Positions 1-9,021 of a DNA stretch of 64,000 nucleotides are shown here, in pieces (the stretch's first letter is position 1; each line of letters opens with the position of its first letter). Origin of the DNA: Paenibacillus pasadenensis. Its GTDB lineage: Bacteria; Bacillota; Bacilli; Paenibacillales; Paenibacillaceae. The stretch lies in the NCBI RefSeq assembly GCF_023715725.1, contig NZ_JAMBOT010000002.1:248001-312000 (forward strand), read 5' to 3'. Under the pieces are notes generated by a model. It searched no databases. It worked only from the letters and a program-made list of their open reading frames with translations, and was not told where the DNA came from. The position numbers and the translations under genes are program-made.

Positions 1-1448
1 CCGTGAAAGATCGCATTTTCCAGCAGCGGCTGCAAAATGAACTTGGGCAGCTTCTGATTAAAGGTCAGCGGATCGATATCCAGGCTTAGCTCGAAGGCTC
101 CCGGGTATCGCTCCTTCATGAGATCCGCATAGTTTTCCGCCGCCTTTAGTTCCTCCAGAAACGTGACGGGCGCCGGAGACAAGTCCAGCGTGTAATGCAG
201 CTGATTGGTCAAGGCTGAAATCAGCTTGTCCACCCGGTCGGTTCGTCCCTGCCTGCCCATCATGCTGATTGTGTTCAGCGTGTTGTACAGGAAATGGGGC
301 TTGATTTGCAAATGAAGCGCCTGAAAATCGGAACGTTTTTTCTGCTGCTCCGTTTCCTTGAGATCCCGGATTAAATCTCTGATTTTGCGTGTCATATGAT
401 TGAACTGAAAGGCGAGGAAGCCGATCTCATCCATCCGGTTCATGCGAATTTCGGTATCCAGATTGCCGTTTCCGACTTCGTGAAGGGAGGAGGCGATTTG
501 CCGGATCGGCCTGCTGACGAAGCTTGACAGGATAAAGGAAATGACAACCGACAGCATCAGGGAAATCAGCGCGAGCCAGCCGGATAGCCGAAGGAAGGAA
601 TCAAGCGGCTTCAGCAGCTCGTTTTTTGTCATGATCCAGACAATTTGCCAGCCCGTAAAATCATTGATGCCCCGCGTTACGATGAGCTCGTTTCCGGCAC
701 GGTCGGAGGCGGGAGTTTGCAGCCAGTCGTTGCGGAAAAATTCGGAGTCGAGCGCGCCCATGGAAAAGCTGTGCGACCGGTAATCGTACAGCAAATAGGG
801 CTTTCTGCCGTAGACCGGATTGCGTTCGCTGTCCAGAATCATAAGCTCGCCAATAGACGCGGAAGGCTCCACCGGCAGCAGCTCCGCATACAGGCTTTCC
901 AGGTCGACATCCATCATGACCTCGTATGTTTTGCCGGGAACCGGAACGAACCTCATCGCGACAGTCAGCGTTTGCCCCGATACGCTGGAAAAATAAGGGC
1001 CGATCCACTGGACCCGATTCAGCTCCTTCTGGCCTTCGAGTCTCTCTTTCAGGATGCTGTTTTTGAACAGATCCCAGCTGTTCAGCGATGTGCTTGCAAT
1101 TACGCTGCCGTCTGAAACGATATGGATATTGCTTACATTGGGAAGATAGGAATGATGGTTGCCGCGCAGCCAATTGCGGAGCTGCTCGTTAGCATCCGGC
1201 TCCGCAAATCTGGGATCGGCACATAGAGTGAGCAGACTGGAGCGGATATGCCGCATATTCATTTCCAGATAACGGTCGGCCTTTTGGACCATCTGAGACG
1301 CGTAATTCATTTGGGATTCGATAAGAAGGCCGGACGAATATTTATGGTAGGAATATCCGAGCAGCAGAATCAGCGATTCAAAACAAAGAAATATGAGCAG
1401 AAACATTTTGGAGGTAATCTGCAGCCTTTTTAAGCTCAACCTTCTCAT
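1..1448 (-). CDS. YesM-type sensor histidine kinase (3' end outside window)
   Basis: Membrane sensor kinase of the His_kinase/YesM group, which senses extracellular carbohydrate signals and phosphorylates an AraC-type regulator; the regulator at 3783-5381 is the likely partner (inference). Reading the minus strand from ATG 1448-1446, with AAGGAG eight bases upstream, gives about 482 residues before the window edge. There is a hydrophobic segment near residues 15-33, a long extracytoplasmic region, a second membrane segment near 285-310 (LALISLMLSVVISFILSSF), a HAMP-like linker (PIRQIASSLHEVGNGNLDT) and the H-box QIKPHFLYNTLNTI near residue 385. The last residues seen, LQPLLENAIFH, begin the ATPase N-box, so the ATP-binding domain lies mostly outside. 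The gene follows the GH16 gene on the same strand after about 150 bases with no clear terminator between them. Confidence 0.93.
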   Translation of the reverse strand, partial: MRRLSLKRLQITSKMFLLIFLCFESLILLLGYSYHKYSSGLLIESQMNYASQMVQKADRYLEMNMRHIRSSLLTLCADPRFAEPDANEQLRNWLRGNHHSYLPNVSNIHIVSDGSVIASTSLNSWDLFKNSILKERLEGQKELNRVQWIGPYFSSVSGQTLTVAMRFVPVPGKTYEVMMDVDLESLYAELLPVEPSASIGELMILDSERNPVYGRKPYLLYDYRSHSFSMGALDSEFFRNDWLQTPASDRAGNELIVTRGINDFTGWQIVWIMTKNELLKPLDSFLRLSGWLALISLMLSVVISFILSSFVSRPIRQIASSLHEVGNGNLDTEIRMNRMDEIGFLAFQFNHMTRKIRDLIRDLKETEQQKKRSDFQALHLQIKPHFLYNTLNTISMMGRQGRTDRVDKLISALTNQLHYTLDLSPAPVTFLEELKAAENYADLMKERYPGAFELSLDIDPLTFNQKLPKFILQPLLENAIFH

Positions 1449-1599
1449 GGTGGGTGCTCCTTGTAAACTAGGAATAATTTAAAATTCGAGCAGCCGGCTA
1501 AAAATCCCTTGTCAGGCAATAAACCCTTGCCGGTTAGCGGCCGCGCATGCAGGAGCTCATGGGCGGTCCGCCGGAACCGGAAGGGGCTGCGGCAACGCA

Positions 1600-3462
1600 T
1601 TATCTGGCTTCTATCGTAAACTCATCGATTCCATAACTTGCGTTATACCCGCGGATGCCGGCTTTCCCGCCGGACAGGGGAGCGGAATCCGTGACGCTCA
1701 GCTTTTCTTCGCCGTTCAGAAAGCCTTTCAACGCTCCGCCGGAATAGGAAAGCTCAAGCCTGTACCATTGGTTCACGTTGACGGTGACCGGAACGGAATT
1801 CAGCTCCGTGACCAGTCCGCCGCTCTTTTTGCTGATGGCGAGCTTGCCGGCAGCCTTGTCGAGACGGAGGAAGTAAAAGTTGTTGTTGTCCGCATAACGG
1901 CCGACCACGCTGGCATAACCGCCGGACGTCAGCAGCTTTATTTTGGCCGATACGGATGCGTTGTTGTAATTGGCGCTGTTGGCAACGGTCAGCGATTCTC
2001 CCGTTGTTGAGCTGTTTTGAAGTATGTTCGTGCCATCGGCGGTTACCGACCATAGGCCGTTAACGGCTTTCCATTTGCTGGCGTTCCCGGACTCAAGATC
2101 GTCGCTGAACATAATCCGGGCAGCTCTGAAATCGTCTATGCTCAGCGCCTGATTCCATGACCTGACTCCTGCATAACCGAGGGCGTAGGCCTCATCCTCA
2201 ACGGATAAAAGCTCCGCTCCGTTTAAGTATCCTTTCAAAATAGGGCCGTCCATGGACAGCTTCAACCGATAGTCCTTACCGGCTGTTACCGTAACCGGGA
2301 CGTTTGCAAGCACGGGATTAGTCGAATTGTTATAACGGACAAGCTCCAGCATGCTGTTCACACTGTTAAGACGCAAATAATAAAACGAATTGTTGTTGTT
2401 GCTGACCCGGCCGATTACGCCTGCGCTTCCGGTTAAACCGTTAAACTTGATGTTCGTTTCCACCGTGCTGTCCGACCAGCTGGAGGAAGAGGCGGGTTTG
2501 TCGTTATACAGCGCCATGCCAGTACCGCTAGACGTTGTTGATCTCATTCTTTTGCTGCCGTCGTCAAGAACATCCCAAGTTCCGCTAGCTAAATTCCAAT
2601 TGGACAAAACGCCGCTCTCGAAATTATCGCTGCGGACTGGATTATGAGGCGACGGCGCAGCAGGCGTCGTCACGGGCATCGTGCCGGTTGCCGTGTAGTA
2701 TTTAAAATAATCGACGTACATCGTGCCGTACACGTAGCCCGCCGGACGATTTGGGTCGGGATTGGTGCCGTAGGGAATCGTAGATAAATAGAAAACCATA
2801 GGAGAATTATGGGGCATTGCGGCTCCGGACTGGCCGTAAGTAAACGTTCCGATTGCCGCATCATCCTTGTAAAAGGTCATATAGGTGGGCTGATAGTCAA
2901 CGGCATAGGTATGATAGGATTCGTGATCGCCGTAATATACTTTTCGTGAGGATGAGCCGGAGGTGTACTGATCTCCGCCGCCGTTGGGATTAGTTACCGC
3001 CGAATTCCAGTTCAAGTAGCCGGCATTCACCTGATGCTCAAAATCCTCAAATAAATCAATCTCGGTAAACGGGGTGTTGCTGTTCGTTTTGGGAAGCTGT
3101 CCGTCCCAAATTTGCGTCCAGGCTGAGGGGTGAAACCCGCCTGGATTGGTCCATTTTGTTTTGACCTCGTAATAGCCATAGCCGAAGGTGCGTTTGCTCG
3201 TCACGCCAGCCCCGCGAAAGCCGGTGTTGGCCTTGGTCATATCCAGCTCGAGAACTCCGTCCGTCACGGACACATTTTGCTCCAGCGTATTCTGGTTTTG
3301 CCGGTATCCCCACTCATCCTCGTTCAGGCTTGTGCCTTCAAATTCGTCCGACCAGACCAGGCTGTAGCCCGCAGGCGGAGCGGCCTGCGCTTCATCTGCT
3401 GCTGCCGATAATCCGATCGCTGCCGCAATTCCAATGCCCAATACAATTGTTTTTTTCTTCAT
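1600..3462 (-). CDS. secreted GH16 family glycoside hydrolase with two C-terminal sandwich modules
   Basis: Extracellular beta-glycanase of family GH16 (laminarinase, lichenase, agarase and carrageenase group); substrate not determinable here. I use ATG 3462 because AAAGGA ends ten bases upstream; a TTG three codons earlier lies almost on top of that site. The product has 620 residues. Residues 1-28 are a signal peptide with cleavage after AQA. The catalytic domain spans about 30-260 and holds the GH16 signature EIDLFE at about 134-139 (nucleophile Glu, assisting Asp, acid/base Glu in the beta-bulge spacing). Two similar modules of about 165 residues follow (starting DNFESGVLSNW and DDLESGNASKW), resembling laminin-G/concanavalin-type sandwich domains that probably bind polysaccharide. 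It lies between a YesN-type regulator and a YesM-type kinase gene, so it may be their target. A cre-like site overlaps its predicted promoter. Confidence 0.9.
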   Translation of the reverse strand: MKKKTIVLGIGIAAAIGLSAAADEAQAAPPAGYSLVWSDEFEGTSLNEDEWGYRQNQNTLEQNVSVTDGVLELDMTKANTGFRGAGVTSKRTFGYGYYEVKTKWTNPGGFHPSAWTQIWDGQLPKTNSNTPFTEIDLFEDFEHQVNAGYLNWNSAVTNPNGGGDQYTSGSSSRKVYYGDHESYHTYAVDYQPTYMTFYKDDAAIGTFTYGQSGAAMPHNSPMVFYLSTIPYGTNPDPNRPAGYVYGTMYVDYFKYYTATGTMPVTTPAAPSPHNPVRSDNFESGVLSNWNLASGTWDVLDDGSKRMRSTTSSGTGMALYNDKPASSSSWSDSTVETNIKFNGLTGSAGVIGRVSNNNNSFYYLRLNSVNSMLELVRYNNSTNPVLANVPVTVTAGKDYRLKLSMDGPILKGYLNGAELLSVEDEAYALGYAGVRSWNQALSIDDFRAARIMFSDDLESGNASKWKAVNGLWSVTADGTNILQNSSTTGESLTVANSANYNNASVSAKIKLLTSGGYASVVGRYADNNNFYFLRLDKAAGKLAISKKSGGLVTELNSVPVTVNVNQWYRLELSYSGGALKGFLNGEEKLSVTDSAPLSGGKAGIRGYNASYGIDEFTIEAR

Positions 3463-3502
3463 TATGGACAAATCCTTTCATCGGGAGATGTTATTGCGAT
3501 TA

Positions 3503-3532
3503 AATGTATCCGCTTACAATAAATGAAGTAAA
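3503..3532 (-). promoter_or_regulatory. predicted sigma-A-type promoter of the GH16 gene
   Basis: On the minus strand a TTTACT -35-like box (3532-3527) and a TACATT -10-like box (3508-3503) are separated by 18 bases, about 40 bases upstream of the GH16 start. Both boxes are imperfect, so this is a reasonable but unproven assignment. Confidence 0.45.
3505..3518. promoter_or_regulatory. cre-like site at the GH16 promoter
   Basis: TGTATCCGCTTACA matches the CcpA operator pattern TGWNANCGNTNWCA with one mismatch and overlaps the predicted -10 box of the GH16 gene. Repression by CcpA in the presence of preferred sugars is inferred from this position. Confidence 0.5.
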
Positions 3533-3686
3533 CACTCCTTTCATACAGAGTCATGTGTCTGATCTTCCTCGGTTTTTAACCTGCCGGAGTGAATCCAGTA
3601 TAATCCGCGTGCAGTTCCCGAAACATGCACAATTGGAGGGAAATATGCGTAATCCGGCGGACATGCCTTCTAAAATGGAGCAGCGC

Positions 3687-3715
3687 AAAAAAAAGCCCGC
3701 CGCATGCGGCTGGGC
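3687..3715 (-). terminator. Rho-independent terminator after the AraC-type regulator gene
   Basis: On the minus strand a GC-rich hairpin with arms GCCCAGCCGC and GCGGCGGGC is followed directly by a run of eight T, about 70 bases past the stop codon at 3783. It separates the regulator transcript from the GH16 gene. Confidence 0.8.
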
Positions 3716-3724
3716 CGATGAAAA

Positions 3725-3785
3725 ACGAAGCGGGGCCAAAAGTCGAGCCTGGAAAAACGCGGCGTTCACTCTTGACATCGGATCA
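3725..3785. repeat. left-half remnant of a dispersed inverted-repeat element
   Basis: The stretch GAAGCGGGGCCAAAAGTCGA, then GAAAAACGCGGCGTTC and TTGACATCGGAT, aligns with the left half of the elements at 49906-50036 and 59408-59541. The right half is missing. The remnant ends at the stop codon of the regulator gene (TCA, 3783-3785), so an old insertion or deletion may have set the extreme end of that gene. Confidence 0.5.
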
Positions 3786-5381
3786 TGGTTTTAAATGAAT
3801 CTGCGGCCGAATGGACCGTTTATATTCGTTCGGGCTCATGCCGGTCACTTTTTTGAACATATTGGAAAAGTAAGAGTAGTGCACAAATCCGACCTTTTCA
3901 GCAAGCTCGTAATTGCGGTAGCTGCCCTCGGTCAAATATTGCTTCGCTAATTCGATCCGCTGCTCAATCACAAAGTCGATAACGGACTTGCCGATTTCCT
4001 TTTTGAATAAATAACTTAGATGGGAGGAGCTGAGCCCAATTGCATTGGACAATGCTTCAAGCGTGATTTCCTCCCCGATATGCTCGCGAATATATTGAAT
4101 TGTCCGCACGATTTCGGGACGGGCAAGCACCGCCTCGGCCGATTGGCGATGGTTGTTATGCAGCCAATTGCGCACAGCTTCGAGCAAATCGTTCAGCGTA
4201 TCGTCCTCCGTCATGTTAGGCCACTCCGGCTGCCCGTTGTTCTGACGCAGCTTCCCCTCCAAGGAAGCAAAAAACGCCAAAACCTCTTTTGGGGCAGGTC
4301 TGTAGCGGTAAAAAAAGCTTTTTAAGCTGTTCAATCCGCGCTCGGCAGCGTTGAAATCCTCGTTGAGACGTTCTGCCAGCTGCTGGAGCGCTGCCGACTG
4401 CTCCGCGCCAGCGTTTTGAAAGCTTTGCAGGCCGTGTCCGTGCAGCGTTCCGGGCTTTTCTTGATAAAAACGGTGCTCGAACAATCCGTCGGCTTGTTTA
4501 AAGCTCGTTCGAATTTGCGCCGGATTAGCAAAAATGGGGCTTGCCGAAAGGGTCATCGTCAGATTGAAATAAGCTTGCAGCGGCGGGAAAATAGCTTGTT
4601 CAACTTGACGGCACATGGAGGTGATCTCCTCCGGACCCGGCATTGATTCGTTCAAGTTCAGCACAATAGCAAGTTTGCCGTAGTGCAGAGGAAACAGCTC
4701 GACCTGCGCAAAGTCAATGGAATGCAGCGACTCCCGAATTATCTCCAGCAGGCTGAATTCAAGAAGCGAAAGGTCGCGCTCGGAGTAACGGGCCTGGAAT
4801 TGGCCGATCCGGTCGACTTGGCCGAGCAGAAGCATGTAAGCAGCGCCTTGAAAATTAACGCCGATGGAATGACCCTGATCGATTATTTCCTGATTTTCAT
4901 CGTATACACCCGTAAGCAGCTGACGGAAAAAATGCTTTCGCAGCGGATACTGGTTCGTCTGAATGGCGAGCTGGCTTCTGAAGGCAGACCGGGCCTTAAC
5001 CTCCTTCTCGGATTCCAGCATCGCTTTGTCCAGTGCTGCTTTGGCATCCGGCAGATTAATCGGGGATTTAAGGATGTAACCCGATGCTCCGAACTCCAGT
5101 GCCTGTTTGACATACTCAAATTCCCTATGGGCGGTCAAAATAACACATTTGGTGTCCAGGCTTTCTTTCGAAAGCTGTTTCAGCAGCTCAAGCCCGTTCA
5201 TGACCGGCATCGTAATGTCGACAAGCGCGATGTCCGGGGTTAACTCCCGCATCATCTCCAGCGCTTCTTGGCCGTTTCCAGCCTCGCCCGCAACCCGGTA
5301 GCCCCAGCTCTCCCACGGAAACACCTCCCGGATATGTCCCCTTGTGAGCTCCTCGTCATCTACCAAAATGACTGTTTTCAA
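3783..5381 (-). CDS. AraC-type response regulator (YesN-like)
   Basis: DNA-binding response regulator, 532 residues, usual for the YesN group. The receiver domain (about 1-120) has the acidic pair D8-D9, phosphoacceptor D55 in ALVDITMPVMNG, T/A switch residues in VILTAH and the conserved lysine in YILKS. It is followed by a long unassigned linker and a C-terminal double helix-turn-helix AraC domain (about 425-525, including LSSSHLSYLFKKEIG and GFVHYSYFSNMFKK). The start is TTG 5381 with GAGGTGA seven bases upstream. It lies 34 bases downstream of the radical SAM gene on the same strand, so the two are probably co-transcribed, and it has its own terminator at 3687-3715. The likely sensor is the YesM-type kinase at 1-1448, with the GH16 gene between them as a candidate target. 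Confidence 0.93.
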   Translation of the reverse strand: MKTVILVDDEELTRGHIREVFPWESWGYRVAGEAGNGQEALEMMRELTPDIALVDITMPVMNGLELLKQLSKESLDTKCVILTAHREFEYVKQALEFGASGYILKSPINLPDAKAALDKAMLESEKEVKARSAFRSQLAIQTNQYPLRKHFFRQLLTGVYDENQEIIDQGHSIGVNFQGAAYMLLLGQVDRIGQFQARYSERDLSLLEFSLLEIIRESLHSIDFAQVELFPLHYGKLAIVLNLNESMPGPEEITSMCRQVEQAIFPPLQAYFNLTMTLSASPIFANPAQIRTSFKQADGLFEHRFYQEKPGTLHGHGLQSFQNAGAEQSAALQQLAERLNEDFNAAERGLNSLKSFFYRYRPAPKEVLAFFASLEGKLRQNNGQPEWPNMTEDDTLNDLLEAVRNWLHNNHRQSAEAVLARPEIVRTIQYIREHIGEEITLEALSNAIGLSSSHLSYLFKKEIGKSVIDFVIEQRIELAKQYLTEGSYRNYELAEKVGFVHYSYFSNMFKKVTGMSPNEYKRSIRPQIHLKP

Positions 5382-5415
5382 GTGTATTTCACCTCATTGG
5401 CAGAAAATCGGACCG

Positions 5416-6294
5416 TTAAGTTCCGAACCGCTTGCGATAGCCGCATTTGCGGCACAGCTCCTCGACTGCTTCCCGTCGGGAGAAGCCTTCATAGAGACGT
5501 GTCGCCCGCTCGTCCTCGATAATTTCGGAAAACGGCTTCTGATTGATGTTGCCCAGGTTAATGATGCCTTCGCCGTCGAGGCAGCAGGGGACAACAGTGC
5601 CGTTAGCGAGTATGGCGGCCTGGTTGCGCAGTCCGTGGCAAAAGCCTTTTCCGTCATCCTCTTCAGCGCTCAAGTCCGGCCATTCGAACTCATGATCCTG
5701 ATTCAGATACACCCGATCCGCAATCTTTAGTCCGCCGCCGCGTTCGAATCTCTCTTCAATTTGGTAGTCGAGCCCGAATTCTCTCTCCAGAATTTCTAAT
5801 ACCTGCCGGTTCCGCTGCCGCTCCTGATTGGTCGCGTTATTCGTATGCAAATTCCATAACCGCAGCGAAAACAGGATGTTCGTTGATTCCAGCGCTTCCT
5901 TGATAAAGGAAATAATCGTCGTCACATAGGCTTCCTTATTGGTGGAGCCGATATGGCCGTCGAAGCTGTGCAGCGAAAAATTCATTTGGCGCAGCGCCGG
6001 TTTATTCAGCAGCTTCGCTTTATTTTTTGTAATCAGCGTGCCGTTTGTCGTGATGTTGACCTTGAAGCCGCGTTCGTGGCTCAAATCCAGCAGCTGATCG
6101 ATTTTGGGATGGAGCAAGGGCTCACCTTTGACATGAAGATAGATGGAGTCCGTGTGAGGGCGGATTTCGTCCAGCCGTTTGGTAAAATCCTCGGTGCTGA
6201 TAAAGCTCTTTTCCCGCTTTGTCGGTGGGCAGAACGTGCAAGCAAGATTGCAAATGCTCGTAATCTCGATATAAAATTTTTTGAATTTCTTCAC
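5416..6294 (-). CDS. radical SAM/SPASM domain protein
   Basis: Radical S-adenosylmethionine enzyme of 292 residues; reaction unknown. The N-terminus carries CNLACTFC (Cys15, Cys19, Cys22), the CxxxCxxC motif that holds the catalytic 4Fe-4S cluster, and a TIM-barrel-like body with the SAM-binding segment HVKGEPLLHPK. The C-terminal quarter has further cysteines in GFCHGL, VVPCCLDG and ELCRKCGY, the SPASM pattern that binds auxiliary clusters in peptide- and enzyme-maturing members. The start is GTG 6294 with GAGG nine bases upstream. The regulator gene follows after 34 bases. No small precursor peptide was recognised nearby, so peptide modification cannot be claimed; sulfatase-maturase or general oxidoreductase roles are equally open. 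Confidence 0.88.
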   Translation of the reverse strand: MKKFKKFYIEITSICNLACTFCPPTKREKSFISTEDFTKRLDEIRPHTDSIYLHVKGEPLLHPKIDQLLDLSHERGFKVNITTNGTLITKNKAKLLNKPALRQMNFSLHSFDGHIGSTNKEAYVTTIISFIKEALESTNILFSLRLWNLHTNNATNQERQRNRQVLEILEREFGLDYQIEERFERGGGLKIADRVYLNQDHEFEWPDLSAEEDDGKGFCHGLRNQAAILANGTVVPCCLDGEGIINLGNINQKPFSEIIEDERATRLYEGFSRREAVEELCRKCGYRKRFGT

Positions 6295-6725
6295 GTCGGT
6301 CGGCCTCTATTCTCTAGGTTCGAATGCGAGAGCAAGTCCGCATTGATTATGCTAACCTCCATCATACCATGAAGCCCTGTGCTCGCACACAAGGAACCAA
6401 ACAGGCAGAGAGCAAAGGTTTGCTCAACTATTATTAAATATGTACCTATTAATTTTATATCGATGTTTACAGTACTAGTAATTGATGTTCAAATCGACGT
6501 GATTTCAATATCGTGTCGTCATATTGCAGTTTCTTTTCGCTTCAATTTGACTAAGAATATAGTCATGCCTTTGATCACTATGTTTAATATGTTAAATATG
6601 TCTAAAAGGTTGAAAGCGATCTCAATGTCTCAGCTTCTTCTGCTCCGCAGCAATTGCATCTGCACCGGCATCAACCATGAACGATATCTTCAGTCATCTA
6701 CCATTGAAAGGGAAGGTGTTACGAG
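6295..6725. other. AT-rich divergent intergenic region
   Basis: About 430 bases between the divergent radical SAM gene and the binding-protein operon. It is markedly AT-rich around 6420-6610 and holds a perfect cre match at 6611-6624. No credible protein gene: the reading frames present have no ribosome site and no recognisable composition. Exact promoters could not be fixed. Confidence 0.6.
6611..6624. promoter_or_regulatory. cre (CcpA) site upstream of the 6.7-9.9 kb sugar importer operon
   Basis: TGAAAGCGATCTCA fits the CcpA operator pattern TGWNANCGNTNWCA at every fixed position. It lies about 100 bases upstream of the binding-protein start, a place compatible with carbon catabolite repression of the importer. 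Confidence 0.6.
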
Positions 6726-8024
6726 ATGAATGGTTTGAACGGAATGAAAAGAGGAACCAGCATGCTTGTTGCAATATCTCTTGGGGCAATGGCGCTTGCA
6801 GGCTGCTCCGGGAATAGCGAACCGGAGGGAGGCAAGGCGGGCAAAACGACGGTTACGCTCTGGCATCCGATGACGGAGCTCACTGGGGAAGCGATGGAGG
6901 AAGTTGTGAAAGCGTTTGAGGTCAAACATCCTGAAATTAAAGTAAATCCCGTTTATATCGCTCAGCAGGGCGAGGGCAAAAACGAAAAGCTGCTGGCGGC
7001 GGTTGCCGGCGGAAATCCGCCGGATGTCGCCTATTTTGACCGGTTCGAGGTTGCGACTTGGGCGGCGCAGGGCTCGCTCACCGACCTCACGGAATTTGCC
7101 AAAAAGGACGGGATAGGCGAAGGGCAGTTCTATCCGTTTGCCTGGGAAGAATCCAACTACGACGGCAAGCTGTATGCGATGCCGACAACGACGGACGCCA
7201 GGCTGGTCTTTTACAATAAGGATCATTTCAAGGAAGTCGGCCTTGATCCGGAAAAGCCTCCCACAACGATTAAGGAGCTGGAGCATGCGGCCGATCTGCT
7301 AATGAAAAAGGACGGCAGGCGATTCCAGCGCATCGGCTTCATTCCCTGGTACGGTCAAGGCTGGTTTTACGGCTGGGGCTGGTCGTTCGGCGGAGAGTTC
7401 ACCGATGCCGAAGGCAAAGTGACCGCTAACGATCCGAAAAATGTGGAAGCGCTTGCTTGGATGGCGGACTACGCCAAAAAGTATAACATCGAGGACATCG
7501 CCTCGTTTACGGATTCGCAAGGAACAACTACGATGGACCCGTTTTTCACGGGTCAGCTGAGCATACAGGTGTCCGGCCCATGGACGGTGTCCCAGGCGAA
7601 AAAGTTCAATCCTGATCTGAACTATGGCGTGTTTGCAATCCCTACTCCCAGCGGAGACAATCATACGACCTGGTCGGGCGGCTGGGCGACCGTCATGCCG
7701 AAGGGCTCCAAAAATCAGGAAGCGGCATGGGAATTCATGAAGTTTTTCTCAGGTGAGGAAGGCCAGGAAATTTTCAGCCGCATCTCGGGCGACTTTTCAA
7801 TTAATGACAAGGTGAACGAAAAACTGGGCTACAAGGAAGATCCGGTATTTAAGGAATTCATCGGTCTGCTCCCGGTATCACATGCTCGTCCGGTTATGCC
7901 GCAGGGCTCGCTTTATTGGAACGAGCTGGCTACGGCGGTTGACAACGCCACTCGCGGCAACGGAACGCCGAAGGATCTGCTGGACACGGTCACAGCGAAC
8001 GTCACGAAAGCGTTAGGCAAATGA
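6726..8024 (+). CDS. CUT1-family sugar ABC transporter substrate-binding lipoprotein
   Basis: Extracellular, membrane-anchored sugar-binding component of the importer formed with the two permeases downstream. The product has 432 residues, with a signal peptide ending in the lipobox LAGC (Cys27, lipidated after cleavage). The mature part is a type I periplasmic-binding fold (family SBP_bac_1) with typical stretches such as TLWHPMTELTGEA, GNPPDVAYFDRFE and the late segment WSGGWATVMPKGSKNQEAAWEFMKFF cut here into known family landmarks. It most resembles glycerol-3-phosphate or oligosaccharide-binding members; the ligand is unknown. The start ATG 6726 has AAGGTG about seven bases upstream. The gene begins an operon with 8071-9009 and 9022-9867, and a perfect cre site lies upstream. 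Confidence 0.93.
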   Translation: MNGLNGMKRGTSMLVAISLGAMALAGCSGNSEPEGGKAGKTTVTLWHPMTELTGEAMEEVVKAFEVKHPEIKVNPVYIAQQGEGKNEKLLAAVAGGNPPDVAYFDRFEVATWAAQGSLTDLTEFAKKDGIGEGQFYPFAWEESNYDGKLYAMPTTTDARLVFYNKDHFKEVGLDPEKPPTTIKELEHAADLLMKKDGRRFQRIGFIPWYGQGWFYGWGWSFGGEFTDAEGKVTANDPKNVEALAWMADYAKKYNIEDIASFTDSQGTTTMDPFFTGQLSIQVSGPWTVSQAKKFNPDLNYGVFAIPTPSGDNHTTWSGGWATVMPKGSKNQEAAWEFMKFFSGEEGQEIFSRISGDFSINDKVNEKLGYKEDPVFKEFIGLLPVSHARPVMPQGSLYWNELATAVDNATRGNGTPKDLLDTVTANVTKALGK

Positions 8025-8070
8025 TGATTTCAATGACCTTTGTGCTGGTCGGAACGACAGGTGAGAGGAG

Positions 8071-9009
8071 ATGCCGGATGTGAAGGTTAGCCCCAATACT
8101 GCAACACCGCTCCAGCGGTCCAATGAGGCTAAACGGCCCAGCGAAGCTCTGTACGGCTGGTTGTTCGCATCTCCATGGATTGCCGGGCTGCTCGTTTTTT
8201 ACGCGATTCCCTTATTATCGTCGTTTTACTTCAGCTTGACGACCTACAGCATTTTGCAGCCCGGCGAATTTGTCGGCTTCGGCAACTATGCGGCGCTGAT
8301 GCATGATCCGGTATTTTGGAAATCGATCGTCAACACCGTTTATTACGTCATATTTTTCGTGCCGCTCAGCATCTTCATGGGTGTAGCGCTCGCTATGCTG
8401 CTGAATATGAAGGTGAGGGGGATGTCCGTATACCGGACGGTGTTTTTTCTGCCGACGCTCGTGCCAAGCGTAGCGATGGCCGTTCTGTGGATGTGGCTGC
8501 TCAATCCCGGATTTGGCCTCGTCAACGGCATGCTGGACGCTTTTGGCATACAGGGTCCGGCCTGGCTCGGCAGCGAAACCTGGTCCAAGCCGTCGCTCAT
8601 CATAATGTCGCTATGGGGCATCGGACAGTCGATCGTTATTTATTTGGCTGGTCTGAACGATATTTCCAGCGATTATTACGAGGCGGCGGAAATCGACGGT
8701 GCGGGCTGGTTCAGCAAAATGAAAAGCGTAACGCTGCCGCTGCTTACGCCGGTCATCTTTTACAATCTTGTCATGGGCATGATTCATGCCTTTCAGCAAT
8801 TTGCCCTGCCGTATACGATGACCGGGGGCAGGGGCACGCCGGCGGATTCCATGAAGTTTTACGTCATGTATCTGTATGATAACGGCTTCAAGTTTTTTAA
8901 GATGGGATATGCCTCCGCCATGGCCTGGATTCTGTTCGCGGTCGTGATGGGACTAACCGCGCTCATATTTGCGACCTCGCGCAGATGGGTTCACTACCAA
9001 GGGGAATAG
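8071..9009 (+). CDS. sugar ABC transporter permease, MalF/UgpA type
   Basis: Inner-membrane channel subunit of the importer encoded at 6726-9867. The product has 312 residues with about six membrane segments. The ATPase-contacting EAA loop reads EAAEIDGAGWFSKMKSVTLP in the last third. Two starts are possible: ATG 8071 preceded by AGGTGAG, or in-frame GTG 8080, nine bases after GAGAGGAG; I keep the longer form. The downstream permease begins 12 bases after the stop, so the genes are co-transcribed. No ATPase gene is present, as usual for CUT1 importers of Firmicutes, which share an MsmX-type ATPase encoded elsewhere (known for the family, inferred here). Confidence 0.93.
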   Translation: MPDVKVSPNTATPLQRSNEAKRPSEALYGWLFASPWIAGLLVFYAIPLLSSFYFSLTTYSILQPGEFVGFGNYAALMHDPVFWKSIVNTVYYVIFFVPLSIFMGVALAMLLNMKVRGMSVYRTVFFLPTLVPSVAMAVLWMWLLNPGFGLVNGMLDAFGIQGPAWLGSETWSKPSLIIMSLWGIGQSIVIYLAGLNDISSDYYEAAEIDGAGWFSKMKSVTLPLLTPVIFYNLVMGMIHAFQQFALPYTMTGGRGTPADSMKFYVMYLYDNGFKFFKMGYASAMAWILFAVVMGLTALIFATSRRWVHYQGE

Positions 9010-9021
9010 GAGGGGGAGGCC

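Noticed and set aside
3504-3794. Possible small plus-strand gene between GH16 and regulator
   Set aside because: It runs through a minus-strand terminator and a repeat remnant; the composition is not protein-like.
6379-6729. Possible small gene in the AT-rich divergent region
   Set aside because: No ribosome site, unusual composition, and it runs into the start of the binding-protein gene in another frame.
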